Positions 17,345 to 26,894 of a stretch of DNA of 64,000 nucleotides are shown here, in pieces. The notes beneath the pieces are model-generated. The model worked only from the letters and a program-made list of their open reading frames with translations, did not search any database and was not told where the DNA came from. Location of the stretch: positions 1 to 64,000 of the forward strand of contig CAZGCA010000015.1 in NCBI GenBank assembly GCA_964524145.1. Direction: 5' to 3'. Source of the DNA: CAZGCA01 sp964524145 (lineage in GTDB: Bacteria; Hydrogenedentota; CAZGCA01). Made by a program: the position numbers and the translations under genes. Each line of letters begins with the position of its first letter. Position 1 is the first letter of the stretch.

Positions 17345-19099
17345 TCATTGCTCCCGTGTTCCCGCAGCGTCGGTTGCCTCGGCCTCAGCCCCCTTCTCAA
17401 GAAACGTGTCCCTGTTCTCCTCCCACCACGCGCGCCATTTCGCCGGGTCTCTGCCGAAGTCTTCGCCTGTCATCATTGTCAGAGCGACTGCCGCTGAGAT
17501 TGCGGCCTGGAAGTCCTCGTCGTCCAGTAGCTGGTCTACCGACGGATATGACGACCCGGACTCGGCGGCGTACTTTTCCATGGCATCGATCAGCGGCTCG
17601 ATTGCGCGGTGATCCCCTATCAATCCCAGTGCCTGCGCTGCGTCTGACCGGACATCCGCGTCCGGATCCTCGAGTCTGCCAAGCAAGGCGTCGACAACTT
17701 CGCTCCCTACCAGCACATCCACCACCCCGATGCCGCGTTGCACCTCCTTCAGCTGGTTGTCTGGGCTGTCAGTTTCCGGCCACCCAGCAAGGATCTGCAA
17801 TGCTCTCACCAGCGTCCAACCCGCGCTGGAGCGTACGCCCTCATCCACATCTCCAAGAGCGGCCACGAGCGGCTCCACAGCGCGCACGTTTCGCATCTCT
17901 CCCAACGCGCGCGCTGCCCCTTTCCGAACAGACGGATCACCGTCCTGGAGTGTGGCGATCAGCGGCTCCAACGCTCGATCGTCACCAATCTCTCCCAACC
18001 CAACCGCCGCAGCCCTTCGCAATCGCGCGTTCTCGTCGTCCAGAAAGGCTGCGAGCAGATCCACAGCCCGGTCATCGCCGATCTCTCCCAATGCGTACAA
18101 CATTTGCTCCTGTGCCATGGGGATTACCTGCGCTGTCATAGAATCAGGAAGTGGCTCACCGTCCCGTTGCCCCTCCTCCTGTTTCCTCTCAAGCGCGGCC
18201 ATCAGCGGCTCGACCGCACGGCTATCACCTATCTCTCCCAGTGCCTGTGCCGCACCAAATTGAACGAACGGATCCTCATCTTCGAGCGCAACAATCAGAG
18301 GTCCCACGGCGCGTTCGTCTCCGATCTCTCCCAATGCCCGGGCCGCGAAGATGCGGACACCCCTGTTCTCTTGTTGAAGCATGCCGATGAGCGGGTCGAC
18401 GGCACGCGGATCTCCTATCTGTCCCAGCGCCTGGGCCGCGTTTGCCCAGACTTCCAAATCTCCGTCCTCTAGAGCAGCGAGCAGAGGTTCTACCGCACGT
18501 CTATCCTTTGTGAGACCCAGCCCTTTTGCCGCACGCGCCCGGATGGTCGGTGCAGGATCTTCGAGCGCAGCAAGCAACGGTTCCACGGCTGCCTCACCGA
18601 TCATGCCAAGCGCAAACGCCGCGCGATCGGCGGGAGGAGAATGAAGCTCATTGAGCATCCAGCGTTCATCAGTAAGGCGCATCCTTGTCCTTAAGTACAC
18701 TCTCCGCACCATACCAGGTTCATCATCCAGCATATCCACCAAGTACGGAACTGCCGCAGTTGCCTTCTCTCGCATATAACCCAACTTCTGCGCCGCATCG
18801 CTTCGTTCCACCCAACTCGGCGAGTTCAACCTCTTGATCAGTCTCTCGATCTCGACCTGTTCTTCTTCCGTAGCCTCTTCCCGAACCGAGACCTCGTCAG
18901 TTTCACCGACCTTGTGCGCAACGTCTTCGTGTTCTACCGGTTCCTTCAAGGCCAGCGGTTCAACCTGCTCTTCGACCTCGGGCAGGATATGTGACGTTGT
19001 TCCCTCCTTCTCGGTACCTGGCGTACGCAGGATGACGACGCCGATAAGTATGGCTGCAGCAACAACCAGTCCTAGAAATGAGAGCTTCCTACGTTTCAT
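17345..19099 (-). CDS. Membrane-anchored HEAT-repeat protein
   Basis: A 584-aa protein with an N-terminal anchor (LGLVVAAAILIGVVIL) followed by a Glu/Val-rich linker. About twelve HEAT/PBS-lyase repeats follow, with the pattern RAVEPLIAALEDxDxxVRxxAAxALGxIGD. They would form a protein-binding alpha-solenoid in the periplasm. The start overlaps the stop of the upstream HEAT gene by four bases (ATGA), so the two are translationally coupled. The C-terminal segment around GEDFGRDPAKWRAWWEENRD is shared with the upstream gene. It is probably a scaffold rather than an enzyme. Confidence 0.85.
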   Translation of the reverse strand: MKRRKLSFLGLVVAAAILIGVVILRTPGTEKEGTTSHILPEVEEQVEPLALKEPVEHEDVAHKVGETDEVSVREEATEEEQVEIERLIKRLNSPSWVERSDAAQKLGYMREKATAAVPYLVDMLDDEPGMVRRVYLRTRMRLTDERWMLNELHSPPADRAAFALGMIGEAAVEPLLAALEDPAPTIRARAAKGLGLTKDRRAVEPLLAALEDGDLEVWANAAQALGQIGDPRAVDPLIGMLQQENRGVRIFAARALGEIGDERAVGPLIVALEDEDPFVQFGAAQALGEIGDSRAVEPLMAALERKQEEGQRDGEPLPDSMTAQVIPMAQEQMLYALGEIGDDRAVDLLAAFLDDENARLRRAAAVGLGEIGDDRALEPLIATLQDGDPSVRKGAARALGEMRNVRAVEPLVAALGDVDEGVRSSAGWTLVRALQILAGWPETDSPDNQLKEVQRGIGVVDVLVGSEVVDALLGRLEDPDADVRSDAAQALGLIGDHRAIEPLIDAMEKYAAESGSSYPSVDQLLDDEDFQAAISAAVALTMMTGEDFGRDPAKWRAWWEENRDTFLEKGAEAEATDAAGTREQ

Positions 19100-20640
19100 T
19101 CCGCCTCCCCTATTCCATTAGTCGCGTCCACCAGAGCATCTCCTGCGTCAGAAGGAGCATCAACCCCCTTATCTAGAAACGTGTCCCTGTTCTCCTCCCA
19201 CCACTCCCGCCATTTCGCCTGGTCGGGTCCAAAGTCCTGGCCGGTCGTGTTCTTCAAGGCTTTTGCGACCTCTTCCCGCTTCCACCTCGTTGCATCTCTT
19301 CTCATGAGCCGGCCTGTTAAACCTGGCGTCCCGTCCGGAGACTCCACATCGTAGAAATCACGCGCAAGTGCGTCTATAAGGAGTTCCACCGCGCGAACGT
19401 CTCTTCTTTCCGCGAGCGCTACCGCCGCTCCCACCCGGACACTTGGATTCTCGTCTTCGAGCGCACCGGCGAGTGGTTCGACCACCCGAACGTCGTGTAT
19501 CTCTCCCAACGCTGCTGCCGCGGACGCGCGCACACGGCTGTCTGTGTCCTTGAGCGCTGCGGCCAGCGGTTCGACCACCCGAACGTCGTGTATCTCTCCC
19601 AACGCTGTTGCCGCGCAGGCGCGCACACGGCTGTCTGTGTCTTTGAGTGCAGCGGCCAGCGGCTCGATACCCTGGCCGTCGCCTGTTCTCCCTAACGCTG
19701 TTGTCGCGTTAGCCCGCACACGGGACTCCTCATCATCAAGTAAACGTATCAGCGGTTTCACAGCGCGGCCATGCCCCATCCTTCCCAAGGCGTACGCAGC
19801 ATTCCGCCGTACAATCGGGTCGTCGTCCTCCAGTGCAGCCAGGAGCGGCTCTAGTGATAGTTCACCCAATGCCGCCAGCCCGTCGCCTGCGGGATTGAAA
19901 TACTTCTCCCACCTGAGCGTGGGAAGCAGTGGCTCGACAGCACGAGGATCCCCTGTTCTGCCAAGCGCTTCAGCCGCGATCGATCGAACATACCAGTCAG
20001 TGTCCGAAAGGACAGCGATTAGAGGCTCCACCCCACGAGGGTCTCCTATTCGGCCAAGGGCTAGTGCTGCGCTCGCTCGTGCGAATTTATCAGTGTCCGA
20101 AAGCACCGCAATCAGCGGCTCCACTGCACGCGGGTCTCCTATTCGGCCGAGGGCGTAAGCTGCCCAATCTCGCACACGCGAATCGGTGTCTGAGAGTGCG
20201 GCAATCAGTGGCTCCACTGCGGGCTCGCCGATACTTGCCAGCGCATTCGATGCCTCCCAACAAGCCACTCTGCGGCTGAAATCGGGATGTCGTATGTTGG
20301 CCCATTCAAGGACATTTCGCAAAAGGCTCGGTTCCGGTTCGTCATCAAGCATCTCTATGAGAGCGGGTACCGCCGGGGCTGCCTTCTCGCCCATCTCTCC
20401 CAAATTCCGCGCGGCATCGCGCCGTTCTTCCCGGTCGGCTGAAAACAGTCGTTCGATCTGTTCCCTAACCTCGGCGGGCGTGTCCGCAGGTATTTCGGGT
20501 TTCTGCATCTCCCGCTGGTAGGCCACGTACACGCCGCCCAGTATCGCGGCAGCGGACAGGCACAGCACGGCAAGAGCGATGGTGTACCGCGGGGACAAGG
20601 CTTTCGAGAAGATGCTCCTCTTTACCGGGTCATCCCCCAA
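19096..20640 (-). CDS. Membrane-anchored HEAT-repeat protein with near-identical repeats
   Basis: About 514 aa. I chose TTG at 20640 because GGGAG lies seven bases upstream; an in-frame TTG at 20673 is also possible. An anchor (TIALAVLCLSAAAILGGVYVA) precedes a solenoid of HEAT/PBS-lyase repeats. Two adjacent 93-base units around 19474-19659 are almost identical in DNA, which indicates recent duplication or gene conversion. The C-terminus repeats the FGPDQAKWREWWEENRDTFL motif found in the downstream paralogue. The pair probably arose by gene duplication. Confidence 0.83.
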   Translation of the reverse strand: MGDDPVKRSIFSKALSPRYTIALAVLCLSAAAILGGVYVAYQREMQKPEIPADTPAEVREQIERLFSADREERRDAARNLGEMGEKAAPAVPALIEMLDDEPEPSLLRNVLEWANIRHPDFSRRVACWEASNALASIGEPAVEPLIAALSDTDSRVRDWAAYALGRIGDPRAVEPLIAVLSDTDKFARASAALALGRIGDPRGVEPLIAVLSDTDWYVRSIAAEALGRTGDPRAVEPLLPTLRWEKYFNPAGDGLAALGELSLEPLLAALEDDDPIVRRNAAYALGRMGHGRAVKPLIRLLDDEESRVRANATTALGRTGDGQGIEPLAAALKDTDSRVRACAATALGEIHDVRVVEPLAAALKDTDSRVRASAAAALGEIHDVRVVEPLAGALEDENPSVRVGAAVALAERRDVRAVELLIDALARDFYDVESPDGTPGLTGRLMRRDATRWKREEVAKALKNTTGQDFGPDQAKWREWWEENRDTFLDKGVDAPSDAGDALVDATNGIGEAE

Positions 20641-20801
20641 CAGATGTCTCCCTTTACAGTTGTCGGTTCTCAACCCGTCATCATGGTATCCCGAAAGACC
20701 TCTTCTGTCAAGGTGGAAGAGGTTCCGTCCGCGAAGAAGCTACTCAGGTTGGCGGACGCAGGAATCATATGCTGCGCCTGCTCCGAAGGAGCACAGGCAT
20801 G

Positions 20802-21005
20802 TAGCCTGGGGTGGAGCGAACCTGCAACGGAGTTGCAGATCGCGCAACCCCAGGTGCGGGAACCCGAAAAACATGCCCGCTCCAGCGGAGCGGAGGCGGC
20901 GTCTCTGAGCTGGTCGGCACGACTCGAGAGGCAGCTCCGGCCCTCCGGGACGGCAATGAATATGGGCCTCAATCCTGGGGTTTCGCTGCGCTCTACCCCA
21001 GGCTA
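20802..21005. repeat. Long inverted repeat region
   Basis: TAGCCTGGGGTGGAGCGAAC at the left is echoed in inverse by CTGCGCTCTACCCCAGGCTA at the right. Between them are an internal CAACCCCAGG and shorter hairpins such as GCTCCAGCGGAGC. No gene is evident in 20641-21129. Confidence 0.65.
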
Positions 21006-21065
21006 CCCGCCTTCGCCCCCGGCCGGCGTGCAAGAATGCACGTAGTCCCCTTTTCGATTTGCCCG

Positions 21066-21095
21066 TTGACAATCCCGCCCGGCATCTCGTAGACT
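21066..21095 (+). promoter_or_regulatory. Promoter within a shared upstream repeat
   Basis: TTGACA at 21066 and TAGACT at 21090 have an 18-base spacer. The spacer and start region (AATCCCGCCC...CATCTCGTAGACTA) are nearly identical to 39885-39913 upstream of another gene. Confidence 0.6.
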
Positions 21096-21129
21096 ACGTC
21101 GTGGGGAAGCCGGAAGGGGTTGAAATCGA

Positions 21130-21864
21130 ATGCAGGACACCTCACTATCCGCCTGGCCGTGCTTGAAGCGGGCCTGCAAAGCGGTCACAGCGAACCCTGG
21201 ACCAGCGATTGTGGGAGGTTTTGCCTGGATAGTCATCCGGTTTGGCGTAACGAGGCTATTCTCCTTTTTCGAATGGGGGATCGAGAACATTCTCTTTCAT
21301 GCCTTCGTTTTGCCACCGCTGGCAGGTGGTATCGCTGTTCTCACCCTTAACCTGCTCAAGGACGATCGAGCCCACATGGACGATATCCTCAGAGGTCTCC
21401 CTAAATACTGGCAGTTCGCCAAAGTGTCCTGGTTGCTTAGCGCAATGCTCTTGCTCAGTAACACGGCTCTTCAAAGGGTGGTCCTCTCACTCCATCTGTC
21501 ATCTACGGTGCATGACGAGATTGCTCCGACGATGCTCGTTTTTCTCCTCATTTTTGTGTGTGTCGAGTCGGCAATCATGACGAGGCTGGGTTTTGCGTTG
21601 TTCGTGGTGGCAGAGAACCACCACGGCAACTCTGCGCTTACGGCATTCAAGAAGAGCCTTGCACTATCTAAGGGTCACTGGTGGGATGGCTTCTTCATCC
21701 TATTCGTAGCGCACCTCGTAGCCGGTGCCGGTGCTTTTGTCTGCATAGTGGGAATCTTTCTTACTGTTCCGGTTGGGTGGTGCATGTTTGGAGCGTTGTA
21801 CGAGCAACTAAAGCAGCGGGCAGCAGAGAGTAGATCTGTCGCAGCAACCCTGGAACGGCCGTAA
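21130..21864 (+). CDS. Polytopic membrane protein, DUF975-like
   Basis: A 244-aa integral membrane protein starting at the ATG at 21130 after GGAAGGGG. At least five hydrophobic segments are visible, including AIVGGFAWIVIRFGV, LPPLAGGIAVLTLNLL, LLSAMLLLSNTAL, LVFLLIFVCVESAIM and VAGAGAFVCIVGIFLTVPVG. The segment SALTAFKKSLALSKGHWWDG resembles the conserved loop of DUF975 / membrane glycerophosphodiesterase-type proteins. It has no enzymatic motif I can identify. It stands alone, preceded by a promoter-like repeat. Confidence 0.7.
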   Translation: MQDTSLSAWPCLKRACKAVTANPGPAIVGGFAWIVIRFGVTRLFSFFEWGIENILFHAFVLPPLAGGIAVLTLNLLKDDRAHMDDILRGLPKYWQFAKVSWLLSAMLLLSNTALQRVVLSLHLSSTVHDEIAPTMLVFLLIFVCVESAIMTRLGFALFVVAENHHGNSALTAFKKSLALSKGHWWDGFFILFVAHLVAGAGAFVCIVGIFLTVPVGWCMFGALYEQLKQRAAESRSVAATLERP

Positions 21865-22021
21865 TCAGTGGGGACTTCGACGTGAACCGTGGGGGAGAGA
21901 AAAGCAACACGACGCGCCTGCATACTATCCCGTAACCTGCGGGTATCAGGTATTCCGGAGTGTATCCAGCACGAAAAAGGGCGGCTTGGGGGAATGTGGC
22001 GTCTCAGATGCCGAGGCAAAA

Positions 22022-22438
22022 AGAAGGCGGCACGCCCTCGAGGCTTGCCGCAACGTCATCCCATTGCAGGATATAAGCTCGGGGGGAGGAACCGATTCGC
22101 TGCGACGTCCGTCCGTGCCGCCTATCTCTTAGTGCGTCTGGTCCAGTTATTCGTCCGGTTACCTGTCTATTCACCCTCCTTCGGATCAACTGTTCACCTA
22201 AACACTACCACAGACGCGGATCTCTGTAAATCGGAGAAAGTCTGATTTGTCTGTACGACATCGTCCGACGCGGATGTAAGGGTCTGTCCTACAGACAGCC
22301 GGCACCCAAACCGTGCGGGTCGTTCAAACGTGAATGCGGCCCGCCGGATGTCAAGAAAAGAAGCGGCACGCCCTCGAAGAACGCTGCGACGCCATCCCAT
22401 TGCAGGATGGAAGTTCGGGGGAGGAACCGTTGCGCCGC
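22022..22438. repeat. Pair of ~80-bp direct repeats
   Basis: The stretch GGCGGCACGCCCTCGAGGCT at about 22027 and its relative at about 22361 continue through CATCCCATTGCAGGATAT and GGGGGAGGAACCG. The copies are about 335 bases apart. No gene is visible in 21865-22558 apart from this pair. Confidence 0.65.
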
Positions 22439-22558
22439 ACCGCCCTTAATCGTGCCGCTATTTCAAGTATGATCTTACAATCGGTCTGTTAGTGGTGTCA
22501 ATCCCGAGCTTGGGTCTCTTCTCCTTGCCGTGCTTGTTCCCTGCCAAGCCCCGCACCG

Positions 22559-22771
22559 TCACTTCGCATCGCGCTGAACCGCCCGCCTCGGGTACCTTCT
22601 CTTCTTCACTTCCTTTACTTTCAGCTCCACGTACTCCCTCAACAGACAGTTTTCCGTCTCATCGTCGCTGTAAAAGACGCACATCTCCTTGCACCTGCTC
22701 GCCTGGCTCGAGCTTTTCTCCTTCGACGCTGCAATCGCCATGAACGGGCAGATCCTTGCCTTATATTTCAT
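22559..22771 (-). CDS. 70-aa cysteine-containing small protein
   Basis: The ATG at 22771 has GGGGGA upstream. The product carries the spaced cysteines ARICPFM, RCKEMCVFY and ENCLLREYVELK, an arrangement resembling a family of small bacterial proteins with CPFM...CxxxCxFY...C motifs that I associate with a metal or Fe-S site. The C-terminus is basic (VKKRRYPRRAVQRDAK). Function unknown. Confidence 0.55.
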   Translation of the reverse strand: MKYKARICPFMAIAASKEKSSSQASRCKEMCVFYSDDETENCLLREYVELKVKEVKKRRYPRRAVQRDAK

Positions 22772-23082
22772 GCGATCCCCCTTTCCGGTCCGCCACCACT
22801 ATACGCCTTATCAACACCTCTGCCGACACGCCTTGAGGCTCGCCTCGCGACCTGGACGCCGAAAGCACACAAAACCATCAAACCCAACACCACATGACAA
22901 GCTTCCGCAGGATCGTTCTCCTCCGGCCACACAGTACCTCCCTTCACTTCCTTCGCACACCAGCTTACGAAATCCCTCCCGAATTGTCAATGCCCAGCAG
23001 TGCCGCGGCATACCCGTCTTCCTCTATCGGTCTCGAGGCGGGCTCTGCAGAATTGCGGTGCTGCCGGTGCAAGGTTTTTCGC

Positions 23083-23111
23083 TTGACATTTGTCCGGGGA
23101 GCGGGTAGTAT
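23083..23111 (+). promoter_or_regulatory. Probable sigma-70 promoter
   Basis: TTGACA at 23083 and TAGTAT at 23106 with a 17-base spacer, 24 bases ahead of the TPR gene. The stretch 22772-23082 holds nothing I can call a gene. Confidence 0.65.
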
Positions 23112-23134
23112 CTGTTAAGAAGGGGTAAGATCTC

Positions 23135-23863
23135 ATGGGTCTGAGATCCGTAGACGGCATACGTTTCTTGCAGAACACCGTTGCTGCGCTTCAGTCAACG
23201 AGCGGCGGGGGGCTCGTTGTCGGCGATGGTATCGGGGCGATACAGCGCGATACGCTCAGCCTGTCGGTGGACGGCAATCGTGCGGCGGCGGATCTGTTCA
23301 TCAACCGCGGCGGCAGCTACGTTGAGCGGTTTCAGCAGACCGGAAACCGCGATTTCCTTGACTTGGCCATAGCCGACTTCCGCGAGTCTACCCGCCAGAA
23401 CCCCGGCGACATTCGCGGTTACAACCAGCTCGGCGACGCGTTGTTGAGGGCGGGGGACGCTGCGGGCGCGGTGGAAGCGTTTCGCGAGGGGATAGCCCGC
23501 CGGCCCGAGAACGTCGAGGCACGGCGCGGTCTCGCGCGGGCGCTTACGCAAACCGGCGACCTCGGCGGAGCGCGGGAGGCGATCGCGAGCGCCATGCAGC
23601 TCGACCGCGCGAATCCCGAGAACTTCAACGTGCTCGGCAACATCGAGATTGCAGCCGGCAACTTTGATGCGGCCCGCGAAGCGTTTGAGCAGGCACGACA
23701 GCTTGACCCGATAAACGCCAACGCTATGGTTGGGCTGGCCGACGTTTATTATGCCGAAGGAGACCGGGAACAGGCCGAGGAGTTTATTCGCGCTGCTGCC
23801 GCCCTTGCGCCAACCGATCTCGATGTGCTGGCCCGCCTCCGCCAAATCAATCGCGGCAGGTAA
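23135..23863 (+). CDS. TPR-repeat protein
   Basis: A 242-aa protein without a signal peptide. After about 50 residues of low-complexity N-terminus, four or five TPR units follow, for example GYNQLGDALLRAGDAAGAVE, ARRGLARALTQTGDLGGARE, NFNVLGNIEIAAGNFDAARE and AMVGLADVYYAEGDREQAEE. They form an alpha-solenoid for protein binding. A sigma-70-like promoter lies just upstream. The start region resembles exported structural proteins only weakly, so a cytoplasmic scaffold is most likely. Confidence 0.8.
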   Translation: MGLRSVDGIRFLQNTVAALQSTSGGGLVVGDGIGAIQRDTLSLSVDGNRAAADLFINRGGSYVERFQQTGNRDFLDLAIADFRESTRQNPGDIRGYNQLGDALLRAGDAAGAVEAFREGIARRPENVEARRGLARALTQTGDLGGAREAIASAMQLDRANPENFNVLGNIEIAAGNFDAAREAFEQARQLDPINANAMVGLADVYYAEGDREQAEEFIRAAAALAPTDLDVLARLRQINRGR

Positions 23864-23947
23864 CCGTTGCCGGCATCTCAACCGCAGAGACACGGACAAT
23901 AGCGTGAAGAGCTACGTACCTGACCCACGCTTCGGGAGGCCGCCGGT

Positions 23948-23975
23948 TGAAAAATGTGCGCAGGAAGGTATAGAA
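23948..23975 (+). promoter_or_regulatory. Possible promoter for the oxidoreductase gene
   Basis: TTGAAA at 23948 and TATAGA at 23970 with a 16-base spacer, 38 bases ahead of the start codon. Confidence 0.45.
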
Positions 23976-24013
23976 TACGTCGTGTTCACGGCATGTCTTA
24001 GGAGGATTACGCA

Positions 24014-25405
24014 ATGAAAAAAAGCAGGCTCAGTCGGAGGGAGTTTCTTGGCAAGTCGGCCACTGGGACGGCTGGCGTTGTGTTGGGCGGCAGCGCGGCG
24101 GGGTGCGCGACGACTCCTACCAGGACGGCCAAGGCAGGTGTGGCGACCGCGGCAACAGTGAGCAAGGGTGTTGTCGGCGCGAACGAGACGATCCGCGTGT
24201 GCGTGGTTGGCGTGCACGGCCGCGGTGGGAGCCATATAGACGGGTTCTCGAGGTTGCAGAACGTGGAAGTGGCCGGTATCTGCGATGTTGACGAGAGAGA
24301 GATCGCGAGACGGACGCAGGAAATAGAGACGAAAACCGGCAAGAAACCCAAGGGTTACGTCGATATGCATGAGGTTTTCGACGACAAGGAGATCGATGTC
24401 GTCTCGTTTGCCACGCCGAACCACTGGCACGCGCTCGGCTCGATATGGGCTTGCCAGGCCGGAAAAGATGTCTACGTCGAAAAACCCTGTTCGCACAACG
24501 TTTACGAAGGGCGCAAGCTCGTCGAAGCCGCCCGCAAGTACAACCGTATCGTCCAGCACGGCACGCAAAGTCGTTCGTCGGCGGGCCTGCATGAAGCGGT
24601 CGAACAGTTGCGCAATGGCGTGATCGGCGACGTGTACATGGCCAAGGGGCTCTGCTATAAGTGGCGTGGAAGCATCGGCCGAGCGAAGGAAGAGCCGCCT
24701 CCTCCGGGCGTCCATTACGATCTCTGGCTGGGTCCCGCTCCGACCAGACCGTTCACCCAAAACCGGTTCCACTACAACTGGCATTGGCATTGGGACTACG
24801 GCAACGGCGACATCGGCAACCAGGGCGTCCATCAGATGGACATTGCGCGGTGGGGTCTCGGAGTCGGGCTGCCCACGTCGTTCCAGTCAATGGGCGCTCA
24901 CTTCATGTTTGACGACGACTGGGAAACGGCGAATACGATGATAGCCTCGTTCTTCTACCCGGATGAGGGCGATCACGGCAAGATGCTCATGTTTGAGGTG
25001 AGACACTGGATCACCAACCATGAGGGCGATATCGGGCAAGGCGAAGACAACACCGTGGGAGTGCTGTTCTACGGGTCAGAGGGGTACATGGTTATCCCGA
25101 GCTATTCAGGGTACAGGACGTTCCTCGGCAGGAAACGCGAGCCCGGTCCGAGCCGGAACGCGGGCGGCGATCACTACGCGAACTTCATCGGGGCCGTAAG
25201 GAGCCGGAAAGCCGAGGATCTTAACGCCGAGATTGAGGAGGGCCACCTGTCCGCGGCGCTCTGCCATTTGGCGAACGTTGGGTACCGTCTTAACCGGACG
25301 ATCGAGTTCGACCCGGCGACCGAGACGATCCCTGGCGACGCCGAAGCCAACGCGATGCTCACTCGCAACTACAGAGCACCGTTTGTCGTCCCGGAGAAAG
25401 TATAG
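24014..25405 (+). CDS. Tat-exported Gfo/Idh/MocA family oxidoreductase
   Basis: A 463-aa protein. The leader LSRREFLGKSATGTAGVVLG is a classic twin-arginine signal, and the downstream GGSAAGC could allow lipidation. The dinucleotide fold begins IRVCVVGVHGRGGSH, and the family motif is present as YVEKPCSHNVYEG. The C-terminal domain contains NWHWHWDYGNGDIGNQGVH and DIARWGLGV, typical of the Planctomycetota-type oxidoreductases that share a fold with inositol dehydrogenase and GH109. It probably works in the periplasm on a sugar. The next gene, a membrane protein on the same strand, follows after 79 bases. Confidence 0.88.
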   Translation: MKKSRLSRREFLGKSATGTAGVVLGGSAAGCATTPTRTAKAGVATAATVSKGVVGANETIRVCVVGVHGRGGSHIDGFSRLQNVEVAGICDVDEREIARRTQEIETKTGKKPKGYVDMHEVFDDKEIDVVSFATPNHWHALGSIWACQAGKDVYVEKPCSHNVYEGRKLVEAARKYNRIVQHGTQSRSSAGLHEAVEQLRNGVIGDVYMAKGLCYKWRGSIGRAKEEPPPPGVHYDLWLGPAPTRPFTQNRFHYNWHWHWDYGNGDIGNQGVHQMDIARWGLGVGLPTSFQSMGAHFMFDDDWETANTMIASFFYPDEGDHGKMLMFEVRHWITNHEGDIGQGEDNTVGVLFYGSEGYMVIPSYSGYRTFLGRKREPGPSRNAGGDHYANFIGAVRSRKAEDLNAEIEEGHLSAALCHLANVGYRLNRTIEFDPATETIPGDAEANAMLTRNYRAPFVVPEKV

Positions 25406-25484
25406 AGTCGTTTCGGAATTGCAGAATCGGGAGCGGCCGGGCGCGAGCCCGGCTGTTCCCTTGTCCGTTCAGGGAGGACCGTTC

Positions 25485-26894
25485 ATGAACAACCACAATA
25501 AACCCTTCTGCTGGCCTGCGAAATCCGCGGCTCTTCTGGTGCTCCTCGGCGCGTTGAGCGTCTCGCTCGGCTGGGGTATCCGTGGCACGTTCGGCGGGGG
25601 ACTCGGGGCCATGGTGCCGGGCGCGTTTGCCGGGTTGTGTGTCGCCTATGCGGCAGGACGGGCCCGTGACGAGATGGAAGTACTCCGATTGGCTGCGGTA
25701 GGCGCGATCGCGATGTCGTTCGGCGGAGGCATGACCTACGGCCAGACTCTGGGATTGACTCAGAACCCGAACGTGCGTGAGCTGCACTACTGGTGGGGTA
25801 TACTGGGCGTTGCGGTCAAAGGCGGCGTCTGGATAGGGATTGCGGGCGCCTTGCTCGGAATCTCGCTGAACCGCGAGCGGTACAGGACTCTCGAAGTCGG
25901 GGCATTGATACTCGTCATGGTGGTTGTCGGAATAGTGGGTGTCCAGCTCCTGAACCGGCCGATGGACCCGCCCGAAACTCTTCCGCGAGTCTATTTCTCA
26001 AACTTCCACCATCCTGCGGACCCCAACGATCCCCCGAGAACGGAGTCCTGGGGAGGCTTATGGATGGGGTTGTTGGCTCTTCTCATATACACGCGGCTGG
26101 TCAAGAAGGACACGGCAACGTTCGGGCTCGGATTGTTCGGGATAGCCGGGGGCGCGCTTGGGTTCAGCATCGGGCAGATGTTCCAGGCGGCGGGGTACAA
26201 ATACACGCCGTTCGGAGCGACACTGCAGCCGTGGATTGATTGGTGGAAGGTAATGGAGATGAGCTTTGGCTTCATTGCCGGCGCGTTCCTCGTGGTGGGC
26301 GCACTGTGGTCGTGCCGGGCCGGAGTGCGAACCAGTGAGGACGCGGCACGTTCGAAACCCAACATTCGGTTGGAATGGATCAGCGTGGTCGCGTGGATAT
26401 GTCTCCTTGCGAGCGCCGGATTCGGTATCCACGTGTTGCGGAGGTTTGTCGGGTCTTCCTTTGCCGTCGGGGTGATACCATTGGCTGGGTTGGTGGCGGG
26501 CCGAGTATGGCCGTGGTTGATGGGGATCGTTCTCGTATCCATGGCATCCGCGTCCGAGGGTGGGGGACTGCTTCTCGCAGCGATCATCGCCGTGGCGGCC
26601 ACTGCGATCTCGCTTGTGTGGCGCCGCAACATTGACGAAGTTGAATCAGGTGAGCAGGCCCGACCCCGGTTGAGACTCTTCTATCTGCTGGTGGTTTCCC
26701 AGACAGTCTTCTCCCTCATCAAACACTTTGTCGCGGCCTGGAACCGCTATCCCGAACACCGCCTGGGAGAGATGCTGCTCGGCCCGCGAGCCGGCGCCGC
26801 TGTCCAGGCGAGTTTCTGCGTCCTCATGGTTCTCATCCTGGTGCTTGCCCGCTCAATCCTGTCGAGTCACCCTTCCGCAGACCGGATTCAGTAG
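25485..26894 (+). CDS. Polytopic membrane protein of unknown function
   Basis: A 469-aa protein starting at the ATG at 25485 with GGGAGG upstream; longer in-frame extensions into the preceding gene lack support. At least ten hydrophobic helices are visible, including SAALLVLLGALSVSLGWGIR near the N-terminus and FCVLMVLILVLARSIL at the C-terminus. Conserved-looking elements are GWGIRGTFGGGLGAM and SFGGGMTYGQTLG. Its 3' end overlaps the convergent nucleosidase gene by seven bases. I do not recognise the family. Its position after a sugar oxidoreductase may suggest a transporter, but nothing in the sequence proves that. Confidence 0.75.
   Translation: MNNHNKPFCWPAKSAALLVLLGALSVSLGWGIRGTFGGGLGAMVPGAFAGLCVAYAAGRARDEMEVLRLAAVGAIAMSFGGGMTYGQTLGLTQNPNVRELHYWWGILGVAVKGGVWIGIAGALLGISLNRERYRTLEVGALILVMVVVGIVGVQLLNRPMDPPETLPRVYFSNFHHPADPNDPPRTESWGGLWMGLLALLIYTRLVKKDTATFGLGLFGIAGGALGFSIGQMFQAAGYKYTPFGATLQPWIDWWKVMEMSFGFIAGAFLVVGALWSCRAGVRTSEDAARSKPNIRLEWISVVAWICLLASAGFGIHVLRRFVGSSFAVGVIPLAGLVAGRVWPWLMGIVLVSMASASEGGGLLLAAIIAVAATAISLVWRRNIDEVESGEQARPRLRLFYLLVVSQTVFSLIKHFVAAWNRYPEHRLGEMLLGPRAGAAVQASFCVLMVLILVLARSILSSHPSADRIQ

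Noticed and set aside
22811..23011. 66-codon cysteine-containing minus-strand frame
   Set aside because: No ribosome binding site, and the cysteine pattern does not match any family I know. It also runs toward the promoter of the TPR gene.
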